A stretch of 64,000 bases of DNA from DASZIT01 sp963709665 (GTDB lineage Bacteria > Actinomycetota > Acidimicrobiia > Acidimicrobiales > RAAP-2): the NCBI GenBank assembly GCA_963709665.1, contig CAVPWU010000002.1, positions 1,054,001 through 1,118,000 of the forward strand. Reading direction: 5' to 3'. Under the pieces are notes generated by a model, which was not told the origin of the DNA, ran no database searches, and saw only the letters and a list, made by a program, of their open reading frames with translations. Numbering within the stretch: the first letter of the stretch is position 1; each line of letters begins with the position of its first letter. A program made the position numbers and the translations under genes. Positions 43,029 to 51,535 of the stretch are shown piece after piece.

Positions 43029-43405
43029 GGGTGACCCGCGCCCTCCACCACAGCGTGAACGTGGAGGGCCGACTGGCCCCGACCACGGCCTTCTACCAGC
43101 GACTGCTGGGCCTCGCCTCCGACGACCGCCCGGAGATCCCCGGGGTGGGCGGTCACTGGTTCCGCCTGGGCGACGCCCAGCTCCACCTGGTGGACGCCGA
43201 TGCCGGGCCCGGGGCCATCCGGCCGACCGGTCCCCACCTCTGCCTGGCCGTCGACGACCTCGACGCCGCCATCGCCGAGCTCGAGGCGGAGGGTCTCCCC
43301 TACCTGCGGGGGGCCCAGGGCACCACGGTGCAGATCTGGTTCGCCGACCCGGCGGGCAACACCGTCGAGATCCAACAGGACCCGGACCTCTCCCCGCCCG
43401 GCTGA
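43025..43405 (+). CDS. VOC (glyoxalase superfamily) protein
   Basis: This 126-residue protein has the first betaalpha-beta unit at ALHHSVNV with FYQRLLGL, the second at HLCLAVDDLDAAIAELEAEGL, and the closing FADPAGNTVEIQQ with a Glu in the usual metal position. His and Glu candidates for metal binding are present. The GTG at 43025 overlaps the oxidoreductase stop by four bases, so it belongs to the same operon as the synthetase and Gfo/Idh protein. Confidence 0.82.
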   Translation: MRVTRALHHSVNVEGRLAPTTAFYQRLLGLASDDRPEIPGVGGHWFRLGDAQLHLVDADAGPGAIRPTGPHLCLAVDDLDAAIAELEAEGLPYLRGAQGTTVQIWFADPAGNTVEIQQDPDLSPPG

Positions 43406-43450
43406 CCGGAGGTCACACGGGAGTGCCGGCGACGACGCCGGTCACCCGCG

Positions 43451-43798
43451 TTGAGCGCCCGCACACTCAAGTTCGTAACGTTCGACGGTGCTGATCCGGA
43501 GCGACTGTCGAGATTCTGGTCGGAAGTCACCGGCTACCTGGCGGTTGGGGTTGGTGAGGACTTCGCAGCGTTGGCCGCGCCCGACGACCGCGGTGTGCGA
43601 GGGATTCTCCTCTGGCGGCTCCCTGAACCCAACGTCTCGAACCGCCGAATGCACATCGATCTGACATCGACGGATGGCGAGGCGGAGATCAGACGCTTCG
43701 TGGATCTCGGAGCGACGATGTCCGAACGATGCGAAGGCAACGGTGTCACCTGGACCGTGATGCTTGACCCGGAGGGCAACGAGTTCTGCATGGGCTGA
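43451..43798 (+). CDS. VOC-fold protein of lower GC content
   Basis: This 115-residue protein has KFVTFDGADPERLSRFWSEVTGY at the start (shown here in parts: LSRFWSEVTGY) and a final WTVMLDPEGNEFCMG, typical of the actinobacterial VOC group that follows a DxxG...FW pattern. The start is a TTG at 43451 with no better codon nearby, so the N-terminus is uncertain. Codon use is visibly less GC3-biased than in the genes to the left, marking the start of a compositionally different stretch. Confidence 0.7.
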   Translation: MSARTLKFVTFDGADPERLSRFWSEVTGYLAVGVGEDFAALAAPDDRGVRGILLWRLPEPNVSNRRMHIDLTSTDGEAEIRRFVDLGATMSERCEGNGVTWTVMLDPEGNEFCMG

Positions 43799-43903
43799 TC
43801 TTCGGCAGCATCGATCGCGCTCTCGTGAGATTGCCTACCCCGACCGAGGGGAGGGTGGCCGCCTCGTTGAAGCGTTCCCGATGCTGCTCGTATCCTTGGG
43901 CCC

Positions 43904-44365
43904 GTGCCTCGAACGGACACTTCCTCTCGGATGATCCCCGCCCCGGTCTCCGAGGTCTACGCAGCTCTGGTCGATCCAGAAGCTCTGTCGGCGTGGGTTC
44001 CGCCGGGGGAGATGAACGGGACCATCGAGCGATTCGAGCCCCGTCCAGGCGGTTCCTATCGCATGGTGTTGAGGTATCCCGATCACTCTCCAGGCCAGGG
44101 CAAGACGACCTCAGACACTGATGTGGTCGAGGCGCGCTTCATCGACCTCGTTCCCAACACGCGGGTCGTGTATTCGGTGGACTTTGTGTCCGACGATCCC
44201 GACTACAACGAGGCGATGACCATGAGTTGGGAGGTCACCGTCACAGATGGGGGCACGCTCGTCAAGATCACAGCCGACAACGTCCCTGACGCGATCTCGG
44301 CACAAGACCATGCAGCGGGGTTGAAGTCCTCGTTGGAGAAGCTCGCTGACTACGTCGTCGAGTAG
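43904..44365 (+). CDS. SRPBCC/AHSA1-like domain protein
   Basis: This 153-residue protein has the START-like pattern: an early SSRMIPAPVSEVYAALVDPE, SAWVPPGEM, a central RPGGSYRMVLRY, TRVVYSVDF and a final helix AGLKSSLEKLADYV. Such proteins bind hydrophobic ligands or act as small stress-related proteins. GTG start. Codon use has lower GC than the flanking operons. The 256 nt that follow show no convincing gene. Confidence 0.8.
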   Translation: MPRTDTSSRMIPAPVSEVYAALVDPEALSAWVPPGEMNGTIERFEPRPGGSYRMVLRYPDHSPGQGKTTSDTDVVEARFIDLVPNTRVVYSVDFVSDDPDYNEAMTMSWEVTVTDGGTLVKITADNVPDAISAQDHAAGLKSSLEKLADYVVE

Positions 44366-44621
44366 GGTCCTCGGCTGTCCCTGATCGCCGGACGGGTGGG
44401 CTACCGAGATGTGGACGCTGCCGTCGGGAGTGAGCGTCCATCCAGGGTTGTTCGCCACCTCCCCGACCTAGCCGTCAGGATCGGCACACGCTCCGGTCGT
44501 CCCGATCCCGGCGGTGGCGAGCGCCAGGATCCGGCACCCTCGACCGCTTCCTCGGCCTCCACCTCGACGACCCTCCGCCTGGCAGACCGACCCCCGGCAA
44601 GACCACGCCGTGCGGCACCAG
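44366..44621. other. intergenic stretch, no feature recognised
   Basis: The six frames here have no conserved pattern. The opposite-strand start MANNPGWTLTPDGSVHISV (44400-44458) reads like protein but soon runs antisense into the SRPBCC gene, so I treat it as a possible remnant at most. Confidence 0.3.
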
Positions 44622-45386
44622 CTAGCCCTGCGCATCCAAGAATGCGAGGACCGTGGCCAGCATTTCGGGCCGCCCGAGAGCGTCGTGGGAGCCTGGCACG
44701 CTGGCGAATCGGGCGGACGGGATGGCCGCAGCCAACTCGGCGGCCGAGGCGCGGGGGTCTCGCTCGCCGACCACGACGAGGGTGGGGACGGTGATCCGGG
44801 CCAGCTCTTCTGGTGGCGTTCCGACGAAGCTGTCCAAGACGAGAAGGAGCGCCCGCGGGTCGACACCACGCTGGGCCATCCAGTCCACCATGGCTCGCTC
44901 CTGCGGCTCGAGCGGGCCACCCTCGACCATGGCGGTGAGTAGCCGTCGGTGGCCGGCGGTCCGGTCGCTGGCTGGCTGGGTCACGTCGAAGCCCTGGCCG
45001 GCTATCACCGCCCTGGCCGGCACCGCCCCCCGAACGAGCATCCGCAGCACCACCCGGCCGCCCATGGAGTACCCGACCAGGTCGTAGCCGTTGTCCGGCA
45101 GGCCGAGCGCCGACACCACAGCCAGCCCATCGTCGGCCAGAACGTCGGGAGGATAGGCCGAGGCCCCGTGCGGGCGGCCGCTGGCGCCGTGGCCACGCAG
45201 GTCGGGCATGACCACCCGGTGGCCGGGGGCGGCGAAGGCGGCGGCGAGCCCGTGGTCGATCCACTGCCGGCTGTCGCTGGAGAAGCCGTGGACGAGGATG
45301 AGCGGCCGGCCCTCGCCGAACTGCCGGTAGGCCAGTTCCACCCCGTCCGGCGCGATGCAGCGGTGGATCACCGGGTCCGCCTCCAT
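44622..45386 (-). CDS. alpha/beta hydrolase
   Basis: This 254-residue alpha/beta hydrolase has the oxyanion motif LVHGFSSDSRQW (about residues 31-42), the nucleophile elbow GYSMGG with Ser107, a Val-rich strand TLVVVGERDPRA with the likely acid, and a C-terminal GSHDAL with the catalytic His. The substrate class (ester, C-C or haloalkane) cannot be deduced. ATG 45386 gives the conserved start; upstream in-frame sequence is low complexity. Confidence 0.88.
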   Translation of the reverse strand: MEADPVIHRCIAPDGVELAYRQFGEGRPLILVHGFSSDSRQWIDHGLAAAFAAPGHRVVMPDLRGHGASGRPHGASAYPPDVLADDGLAVVSALGLPDNGYDLVGYSMGGRVVLRMLVRGAVPARAVIAGQGFDVTQPASDRTAGHRRLLTAMVEGGPLEPQERAMVDWMAQRGVDPRALLLVLDSFVGTPPEELARITVPTLVVVGERDPRASAAELAAAIPSARFASVPGSHDALGRPEMLATVLAFLDAQG

Positions 45387-45513
45387 CTCTGGACGGTAGC
45401 GATCGCCCTCGGGGCGACAACGGGAGCGAGGCTGATCAGGCCACGACCAGCCGAGTCGTGGGCGTCTCCCACCGCCGGGATTCGGAGGTGGGCACGCATC
45501 TACCATTCAGGGC

Positions 45514-46002
45514 ATGGCCGTTACGTGCACGTGCTGCTCGATGTCGGTCGATTGGTGGGTCCGGCTGCGCTCCCACCCTGACCAGCCCATCTGTCACGAC
45601 TGCCTCGCCGGGCTCAACGGACAACGGGACGGCCAGTTGCAGCTCCTGTCCGAATCTTGGCTCGCTACAGGGTTCGATCCGATAGTCAACGTCTCCGACA
45701 TGGCCCGCTCGGTGGCCTGGTTCGAGAAGGCGGGATTCGAGGTGTCGCTCCACGATGACACCTACGGGTTCGCCCGCCGGCGTCGGGACCTCACCATCCA
45801 CCTGATGACACATGTTGCGGTCGGTCCGCCGGTCCGCAGTGCCCTGTACATCCACTGCCAGGACGCTGACCGGGTCGCGGAGGAGTGGAGAAGGGCGGGC
45901 CTCGAAGTCGAGGGTCCCCGTGACGAGGGCCACGGCAAACGAGAAGGCTCCGTCGCTGACCCCGACGGAAACCTCATCCGATTCGGCTCACCCATTCGTT
46001 AG
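45514..46002 (+). CDS. VOC protein with N-terminal zinc-ribbon-like segment
   Basis: This 162-residue protein has an N-terminal Cys cluster (Cys5, Cys7 and Cys8 paired with Cys27 and Cys30, CHDC), suggesting a small zinc-binding knuckle. A VOC-type domain follows from about residue 53 (DPIVNVSDMARSVAWFEKAGF), closing with SVADPDGNLIRFGSP. The glyoxalase-like half may bind a small ligand or confer drug resistance. Its stop overlaps the convergent reductase gene by four bases. GC is lower than in the window at large. Confidence 0.75.
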   Translation: MAVTCTCCSMSVDWWVRLRSHPDQPICHDCLAGLNGQRDGQLQLLSESWLATGFDPIVNVSDMARSVAWFEKAGFEVSLHDDTYGFARRRRDLTIHLMTHVAVGPPVRSALYIHCQDADRVAEEWRRAGLEVEGPRDEGHGKREGSVADPDGNLIRFGSPIR

Positions 46003-46835
46003 CTGACGAGACCTGTGCGGGAGTGCCCCCGACCGCCCCTGGGCGCCGGGCCCGGGTGCCGCTCCAGGAGTGATTCGAGCCTGGCCGCCATCTCCCGATA
46101 GCGGTTCACAGGGATCAGGTGGACGCCATCGAACGCCTCGGACTCGTAGATCGCCCGGATGTGATCGCAGGCGATGTCCACGCCCGATCCACGATCCCGG
46201 TCGAGTCGTCCGATGATCGCCTCGGGGACCGCCAACTGGGGTACGTCGGCCGACAGCTTGTGAGCCATCGACGAGCTCGGGAGGACCATCACACCTGCGT
46301 AGACCGGACCGTCGAACTCGATCGATGTGCGCCACCGGAGCAGGTCATCGATCGAGTAGGTCACCTGTGCGAGGAGAAAGTCGGCCCCCCGCTTCCAGGC
46401 CGGGACCGGTCCCAGGCCGCTGGCCGCGCCGACCCGGAGGGCATCGGTCATCCCTGTGCGCTCGGCGAAGGCCCGGGCTTCGGTGATCATCGTCCTGACC
46501 GTGAGGTCGTCCGAGCGGGCGCCCGTCTCCGGTCGGTCGCCGTAGACGAACAGGAACTCGTCCACTCCGTAGGCGGCGGCGGTGAGCAGGTCCCTCTGGA
46601 AGCCGAGGACGTTCCGGTCCCGGGCATTGATGCAGGCGATCGAGCGGCCGCCCATGAGCCGCACCTCGTGGGCCACGGCGATGCTCGACACCGTGGCGCG
46701 GCCGATGTGGTTGTCGGGGATCAAGAAGGCGCTGGCCACCTCACTCAGAACGCCGATCTGATGGCGGACGTGTGTCACGTCCGGGCGGGTGGCGGGCTCG
46801 ACCTCGCAGATGATCTCGAACGTCCGCGTCACCAT
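45999..46835 (-). CDS. methylenetetrahydrofolate reductase-like flavoprotein
   Basis: This protein of about 278 residues has a TIM-barrel fold of the MTHFR family: an early EIICEVEP with the catalytic-position Glu, CINARDRNVLGFQRDLL, VDEFLFVYGDRPETG (the FAD-binding loop region) and a late ACDHIRAIYESEAFDGVHLIPVNR. It would reduce methylene-THF or a related C1 carrier or substrate. ATG 46835 is used; GTG 46838 directly before it is possible. It is convergent with the VOC gene. No folate neighbours are present. Confidence 0.8.
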   Translation of the reverse strand: MVTRTFEIICEVEPATRPDVTHVRHQIGVLSEVASAFLIPDNHIGRATVSSIAVAHEVRLMGGRSIACINARDRNVLGFQRDLLTAAAYGVDEFLFVYGDRPETGARSDDLTVRTMITEARAFAERTGMTDALRVGAASGLGPVPAWKRGADFLLAQVTYSIDDLLRWRTSIEFDGPVYAGVMVLPSSSMAHKLSADVPQLAVPEAIIGRLDRDRGSGVDIACDHIRAIYESEAFDGVHLIPVNRYREMAARLESLLERHPGPAPRGGRGHSRTGLVS

Positions 46836-46956
46836 CACCCAACGATACGTCGGGGGCCTCGGGGCCGCCCCCGATCAACGACGCCGACCGGCGGCCGAAG
46901 CAGATCCGGGGCGGATCGGACCCACGCCCACCGGGCCGTCCACCTCCGGGACGGAC

Positions 46957-47727
46957 TCACGGGATACCGCCGTCCACCCGGAGTACCGCCCCGGTGGTGT
47001 AGCTCGAGGCGTCGGAGGCGAAGTAGAGGACGCTGCCCACCACCTCGTCGGGGTGGCCGCCACGCTGGAGGGCGTGACGCTCCCGCACCGACGCCTCGAA
47101 CGCCTCCATGTCCCACTCCCTGGTGACGTCGGTGAGGAACGGGCCGGCCATCAGGCAGTTGACCCGGACGGTGGGGCCGTAGGCGTGGGCGAAGCCCACC
47201 GTCAGGGCGTTGAGCCCGGCCTTGGCGGCGTCGTAGGGGAGCATGAAGGGGGCGGGTCGGATGGAGCCGGTGCTCGAGATGTTGATGATCGAGCCACCGC
47301 CGTCGGCCACCATGCGGGGGCCCACCAGGGCGGTGAGGCGGAAGGGGCCCTTGAGGTTGAGGCCCACCACCTTGTCCCACATCGCCTCGGTGACCTCCCC
47401 CAGGTCGCCGTAGAGGAGGGACATCCCGGCGTTGTTGACCAGCACGTCGACCCGCCCGAACCCGTCGTAGGCGGCGGTCACCAGACCGTCCAGCTCGTCC
47501 CAGTTGCTGACGTTGGCCGCCAGCGCCAGGGCCCGGCGACCGGTCGCCTCCACCTCGGCGGCCACCGCCCGGCAGGCGTCGAGCTTCCGGCTGGCGATGA
47601 TCACGTCCGCCCCGGCCTCGGCCAGGCCGAGGGCCATCGACCGCCCCAGGCCCCGGCTGCCCCCGGTGACCAGGGCCACCTTGCCGGTCAGGTCGAACCG
47701 TCGGCCCACCCCCTCGACCGGGCTCAC
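46957..47727 (-). CDS. short-chain dehydrogenase/reductase
   Basis: This is a 256-residue classical SDR with TGGSRGLGRS (about residues 21-30), NNAGMS, Ser in NISSTGS, catalytic YDAAK and the C-terminal VDGG motif of beta-hydroxyacyl-type reductases. GTG start. It follows an acyl-CoA dehydrogenase on the same strand after 45 nt and probably oxidises a 3-hydroxyacyl-CoA or a similar alcohol. Confidence 0.88.
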   Translation of the reverse strand: MSPVEGVGRRFDLTGKVALVTGGSRGLGRSMALGLAEAGADVIIASRKLDACRAVAAEVEATGRRALALAANVSNWDELDGLVTAAYDGFGRVDVLVNNAGMSLLYGDLGEVTEAMWDKVVGLNLKGPFRLTALVGPRMVADGGGSIINISSTGSIRPAPFMLPYDAAKAGLNALTVGFAHAYGPTVRVNCLMAGPFLTDVTREWDMEAFEASVRERHALQRGGHPDEVVGSVLYFASDASSYTTGAVLRVDGGIP

Positions 47728-47772
47728 GCCGTCACCGGCCCGGCACCGCGGTGAGGGCGGCCACCGGGATCC

Positions 47773-49131
47773 CTACAGGTTCCCGACGTGGTGCTCGAAC
47801 GCCTCCCGGCTCGGGGCCGGCTCGTTGGCGGCGGCGGTGGCCAGCGCCCCGGGGTGGTCCTTGTACTTCTCCCGGGCGGCGTCGATCCGGGTGGGGATGT
47901 GCTGGCTGGGCCACAGGCCCTCCACCGGTGCGTACCCCCTCAGCACCTGCTTGGCCACCGTGGTCCGGTGGACCTCGGTGGGCCCGTCGACCAGGCCCAT
48001 CACCGGGGCCCCCATCCACATGTTGCCGAGGGGCAGCTCGTCGGAGACGCCGAGGGCGCCGTGGACATGGATGGACCGCTGGGTGATGTCGTGGGCGATC
48101 TTAGGGGTGAGCACCTTGATGGCGGCGATGTCCCGCCGCACCGCCTTGGGGTCGGTCCCCTGGTCGATCAGCCAGGCCACGTAGAGCACCAGCAGCCGGA
48201 ACTGGGTGAGCTCGATGTAGGAGTCGGCCACGTACTCCCGCACGGTGGCCAGGTCGGAGAGCAGGCCGGTGCGGGTCTTCCGGCTGACCGCCCGCTCGCA
48301 CATCATGTCCAGGGCCCGCCGGGCCAGTCCCACCGTCCGCATGGCGTGGTGGACCCGCCCGCCGCCCAGCCGGGTCTGGGCGATGACGAAGGCCTGGCCC
48401 TCGCCCCCCAGCAGGTTGTCGGCCGGCACCCGCACCCCGTCGTAGTGGATGAGGGCGTGCATGCCGCTGCCGGCCACCCGCTCGCCGAGCAGCCCGATGT
48501 TGCGCTCGATGACCACCCCGGGGGTGTCGGTCGGCACCAGGAACATCGACATCCCGTGGTAGACGTCGGTCGCCGAGTCGGTGATGGCCATCACGATGAG
48601 GAAGGCCGACGTCCGGGCGTTGGAGGAGAAGAACTTCCACCCGTCGATGACCCACTCGTCGCCGTCCTTGACCGCCTTGGTCTCGAACAGGGCGGGGTCC
48701 GACCCGCCCTGGGGCTCGGTCATCGAATAGCACGAGAAGATCTCACCGTCGAGGAGCGGCTGGAGGTAGTCCCGCTTCTGCTGGTCGGTGCCGTAGTGGG
48801 CGATGATCTCGGCGTTGCCGGTGTCGGGCGCCTGGGTGCCGAAGATGATCGGGGCCCACGGGGAGCGGCCCAGGATCTCGTTCATCAGCGCCAGCTTCAG
48901 CTGGCCGTAGCCCTGCCCGCCCAGCTCCGGTCCCAGGTGGCAGGCCCACAGGCCGCGGTCCCGCACCTGTTGCTTCAGCGGGTCGACGATGGCCCGCAGG
49001 TCGTCGTCCAGCGGGTGGTAGGTCATGCCGCCCCAGAGGAGGTCGAGGGGCTCGATCTCCTCCGACACGAACTCGTCCATCCAGTCGAGCTGGGTTTGGA
49101 ACTCCGGATCGGTCGAGAACTCCCAGGCCAC
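47773..49131 (-). CDS. acyl-CoA dehydrogenase
   Basis: This 452-residue flavoprotein has CYSMTEPQGGSDP (about residues 132-144), VIDGWKFFSSNA, GLLGERVAGSGMHALIHYDGVRVP and a C-terminal HVHGALGVSDELPLG with LVDGPTEVHR at the usual catalytic-region position. It is longer than the short-chain type, with an extended C-terminus. The GTG at 49131 has AAAGGGG five bases upstream and is preferred to the upstream GTG 49146. It forms an operon with a two-domain dehydrogenase upstream and an SDR downstream. Confidence 0.88.
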   Translation of the reverse strand: MAWEFSTDPEFQTQLDWMDEFVSEEIEPLDLLWGGMTYHPLDDDLRAIVDPLKQQVRDRGLWACHLGPELGGQGYGQLKLALMNEILGRSPWAPIIFGTQAPDTGNAEIIAHYGTDQQKRDYLQPLLDGEIFSCYSMTEPQGGSDPALFETKAVKDGDEWVIDGWKFFSSNARTSAFLIVMAITDSATDVYHGMSMFLVPTDTPGVVIERNIGLLGERVAGSGMHALIHYDGVRVPADNLLGGEGQAFVIAQTRLGGGRVHHAMRTVGLARRALDMMCERAVSRKTRTGLLSDLATVREYVADSYIELTQFRLLVLYVAWLIDQGTDPKAVRRDIAAIKVLTPKIAHDITQRSIHVHGALGVSDELPLGNMWMGAPVMGLVDGPTEVHRTTVAKQVLRGYAPVEGLWPSQHIPTRIDAAREKYKDHPGALATAAANEPAPSREAFEHHVGNL

Positions 49132-49182
49132 GGTGACCCCTTTCACAAGTCGCAGCCGCGGCACGGGCCGCGGCGCCTCACC

Positions 49183-51423
49183 CTACCCTCCCCCCGGTGC
49201 CCCACCGTCGGCCGGCTCGGGGTCGCGGGGGAGCCCCAGGATCCTCTCGGCGATCACGTTCCGCTGCACCTCGCTGGTCCCACCGGCGATGGTCAGGCAC
49301 CGGGTGGCCAGCACCCCCGGGGCCCAGCGGGCCGCCCGCCCCTCGAGGGTGGCCCCCTCCTCCCCCAGCAGGGTGAGGCCCAGCTCCTGGACCCGCTGCT
49401 CGTGCTCGGCACCCAGCAGCTTGCGCAGGCTGGCCCCCGGTCCGGGGTCGGCACCGGCCAGCGAGCGGAGGGTCGACCGGTGGGTCATCAACCGGAGGGA
49501 GTGGGCCTCGGCCACCAGGGCCCCGAGGGCGTGGGGGGTCCCGTCCCCGGGGTGGGGGTCGACCTTGCCGGCCAGCCGGACCAGGGACTCCACCCCGATC
49601 CCGAAGGTGGCGCCCGACGAGATGGATACCCGCTCGTTGGCCAGGGTCATCCGGGCGATGCCCCAGCCCCGGTCGACCTCCCCGATGACGTGGTCGTCGG
49701 GGACGAACACCTCGTCGAGGAAGACCTCGTTGAACAGGGCGGCGCCGGTCAGCTCCCGCAGCGGCCGGACGTCCACGCCCGGCGAGCGCATGTCGACGAC
49801 GCAGTAGGTGATCCCCTCGTGCTTGGGGACGGTGGGGTCGGTCCGGACCAGGCAGATGCCCAGGTCGGCCTGGGCGGCCATCGAGGTCCAGACCTTCTGC
49901 CCGGAGACCCGCCAGCCCCCGTCGGCCCGGACCGCCCGGGTGGACAGGTTGGCCAGGTCGGAGCCGGCCCCGGGCTCGGAGAACAGCTGGCACCACGACA
50001 GCTCGCCGAGCAGGGTGGGGCGCACCCACCGCTCGCCCTGCTCGGGGGTGCCGCAGGCGATGATCGCCGGCAGGGCCCACGCCCCGATGCCCAGGTGGGG
50101 CCGGTCCACGCCCGCCGCCGCCAGCAGCTCGTCGAGGACCACCTGCTCCACCGGCGAGGCGTCGCGCCCCCACGGCGCCGGCCAGTGGGGGGCCACCAGG
50201 CCGGCCTCCACCAGACGGGCGCGGCGGGACCCGGCCTCGCCGGCCGCCACCCCGGCCACCAGTGGTGCCAGCTCGTGGCGCCACCGCTCCGCCTCGTCGG
50301 GGAGGTCGGCGTCCAGCGACCGCCGCGCCCCTCCCCCGGCCAGGTCGGCCACCTCCACCGCGTACCGGCCGGAGCCGCCCAGCAGCTGGCGGTCGGCCAG
50401 GGCCCGCTTCAGGCGGAGGTGGAGGTCGTGCTCCCAGGTGAACCCGATGCCCCCCAGCAGCTGGAGGCAGTCCTTGGCGCCGGTGGCGTACCCGTCGAGG
50501 CAGAGGGCCCCGGCGGTGGCGGCGGCCAGGGCGGCCTCGTCGGGAGCGCCGGCCTCCACGGCCAGGGCGGCGTCCCAGGCCACGGCGGCCAGCTGCTCCA
50601 CCCGGACGGCCATGTCGGCCAGCCGGTGCTTGACCGCCTGGAACTGCCCGATGGGCCGACCGAACTGGACCCGGACCTTGGCGTACTCGGTGGCGGTCTC
50701 GAGGCACCACCGTGCGCCCCCCGCCTGCTCGGCGGCCAGCAGCGCCACCACCACCTGTCGGACCCGGGCGGTGGTCAGCGGGCCGAGCCGGCGCTCGCCG
50801 GCCACCCGGTGGTCGGCCACCTCCACGGCCGCCACCCGGCGGGTGGGGTCGAGGCTGGCCACGGGCGTCACGGTCAGGGTGGGGTCGTGGTCGGCCACCT
50901 CCAGGACGCACCACTCCTCCCGGCCGTCGGGACGTCGGGCCGGGGCCACCAGCCACCGGGCGGTGCCGGCCCCGAGCACCGGCCGGAGCGTCCCGGACAC
51001 CGTGGCGGAGCCGTCGGGCCCGGCGTCGACCATCGCCAGCCGACGGTCCCCGAAGGCGACGGCCCCCGGGGTCGAGCCGTCGACCAGGCCGGGGACGATC
51101 CGGGCGGCCACCTCCGGGGCCAGCCCCTCGGCCAGCAGGGCGGCCACCACCACGGTGGGGAGGAGCGGGCCGGGGACCATCGACCACCCGGTCTCCTCGA
51201 GGACCACCGCCAGCTCGAGGAGCCCGTAACCCTGGCCGCCGAGCTCCTCGGCCACGTGGATCCCCAGCCACCCCTGGTCGGCCAGGGCCGACCACACCGG
51301 GAGCAGTCCCTCGGTGTCGGCGTCGAGCAGGGCCCGGGGCACCGCCGGTGGGCAGTGGCGGTCGAGCCAGCCGCGGGTGGAGCGCCGTAGCGCCTCGTGC
51401 TCCTCCGAGAGTGCGATCGGCAC
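49183..51423 (-). CDS. two-domain (fused) acyl-CoA dehydrogenase
   Basis: This 746-residue protein contains two acyl-CoA dehydrogenase modules. The first (about residues 1-360) has GIHVAEELGGQGYG, FGRPIGQFQAVKHRLADM and LGGIGFTWEHDLHLR. The second (about 375-735) has CQLFSEPGAGSDLANLSTR, VSGQKVWTSMAAQAD and LTIAGGTSEVQRNVIAERI. This doubled architecture matches FadE34-type enzymes of steroid side-chain degradation, in which the fusion replaces a heterodimer. The GTG at 51423 follows GAGGAGGG. Confidence 0.85.
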   Translation of the reverse strand: MPIALSEEHEALRRSTRGWLDRHCPPAVPRALLDADTEGLLPVWSALADQGWLGIHVAEELGGQGYGLLELAVVLEETGWSMVPGPLLPTVVVAALLAEGLAPEVAARIVPGLVDGSTPGAVAFGDRRLAMVDAGPDGSATVSGTLRPVLGAGTARWLVAPARRPDGREEWCVLEVADHDPTLTVTPVASLDPTRRVAAVEVADHRVAGERRLGPLTTARVRQVVVALLAAEQAGGARWCLETATEYAKVRVQFGRPIGQFQAVKHRLADMAVRVEQLAAVAWDAALAVEAGAPDEAALAAATAGALCLDGYATGAKDCLQLLGGIGFTWEHDLHLRLKRALADRQLLGGSGRYAVEVADLAGGGARRSLDADLPDEAERWRHELAPLVAGVAAGEAGSRRARLVEAGLVAPHWPAPWGRDASPVEQVVLDELLAAAGVDRPHLGIGAWALPAIIACGTPEQGERWVRPTLLGELSWCQLFSEPGAGSDLANLSTRAVRADGGWRVSGQKVWTSMAAQADLGICLVRTDPTVPKHEGITYCVVDMRSPGVDVRPLRELTGAALFNEVFLDEVFVPDDHVIGEVDRGWGIARMTLANERVSISSGATFGIGVESLVRLAGKVDPHPGDGTPHALGALVAEAHSLRLMTHRSTLRSLAGADPGPGASLRKLLGAEHEQRVQELGLTLLGEEGATLEGRAARWAPGVLATRCLTIAGGTSEVQRNVIAERILGLPRDPEPADGGAPGGG

Positions 51424-51535
51424 CGAGCCCTCCTCGTCCCGTCCGGCGTGCGGTCGGACACTACCGCCCACCGGTCGGGCCGGGCGGTGCCGGGTATCCT
51501 TCGCCGGTCGCACCCGCCGACCGGAGGAGAGAGCC

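Noticed and set aside
44111..44458. Minus-strand open frame opposite the SRPBCC gene
   Set aside because: Apart from its first about 20 codons it mirrors the coding strand; no family pattern or ribosome site.
45670..45682. GGTTCGATCC, which looks like a tRNA T-loop
   Set aside because: It lies inside the VOC gene in frame, with no acceptor or anticodon stem around it.
47788..51390. A 1200-residue open frame on the plus strand, antisense to two acyl-CoA dehydrogenases
   Set aside because: Its translation is low-complexity Gly/His/Pro/Arg with no domain. It is an effect of high GC3 on the opposite strand of real genes.
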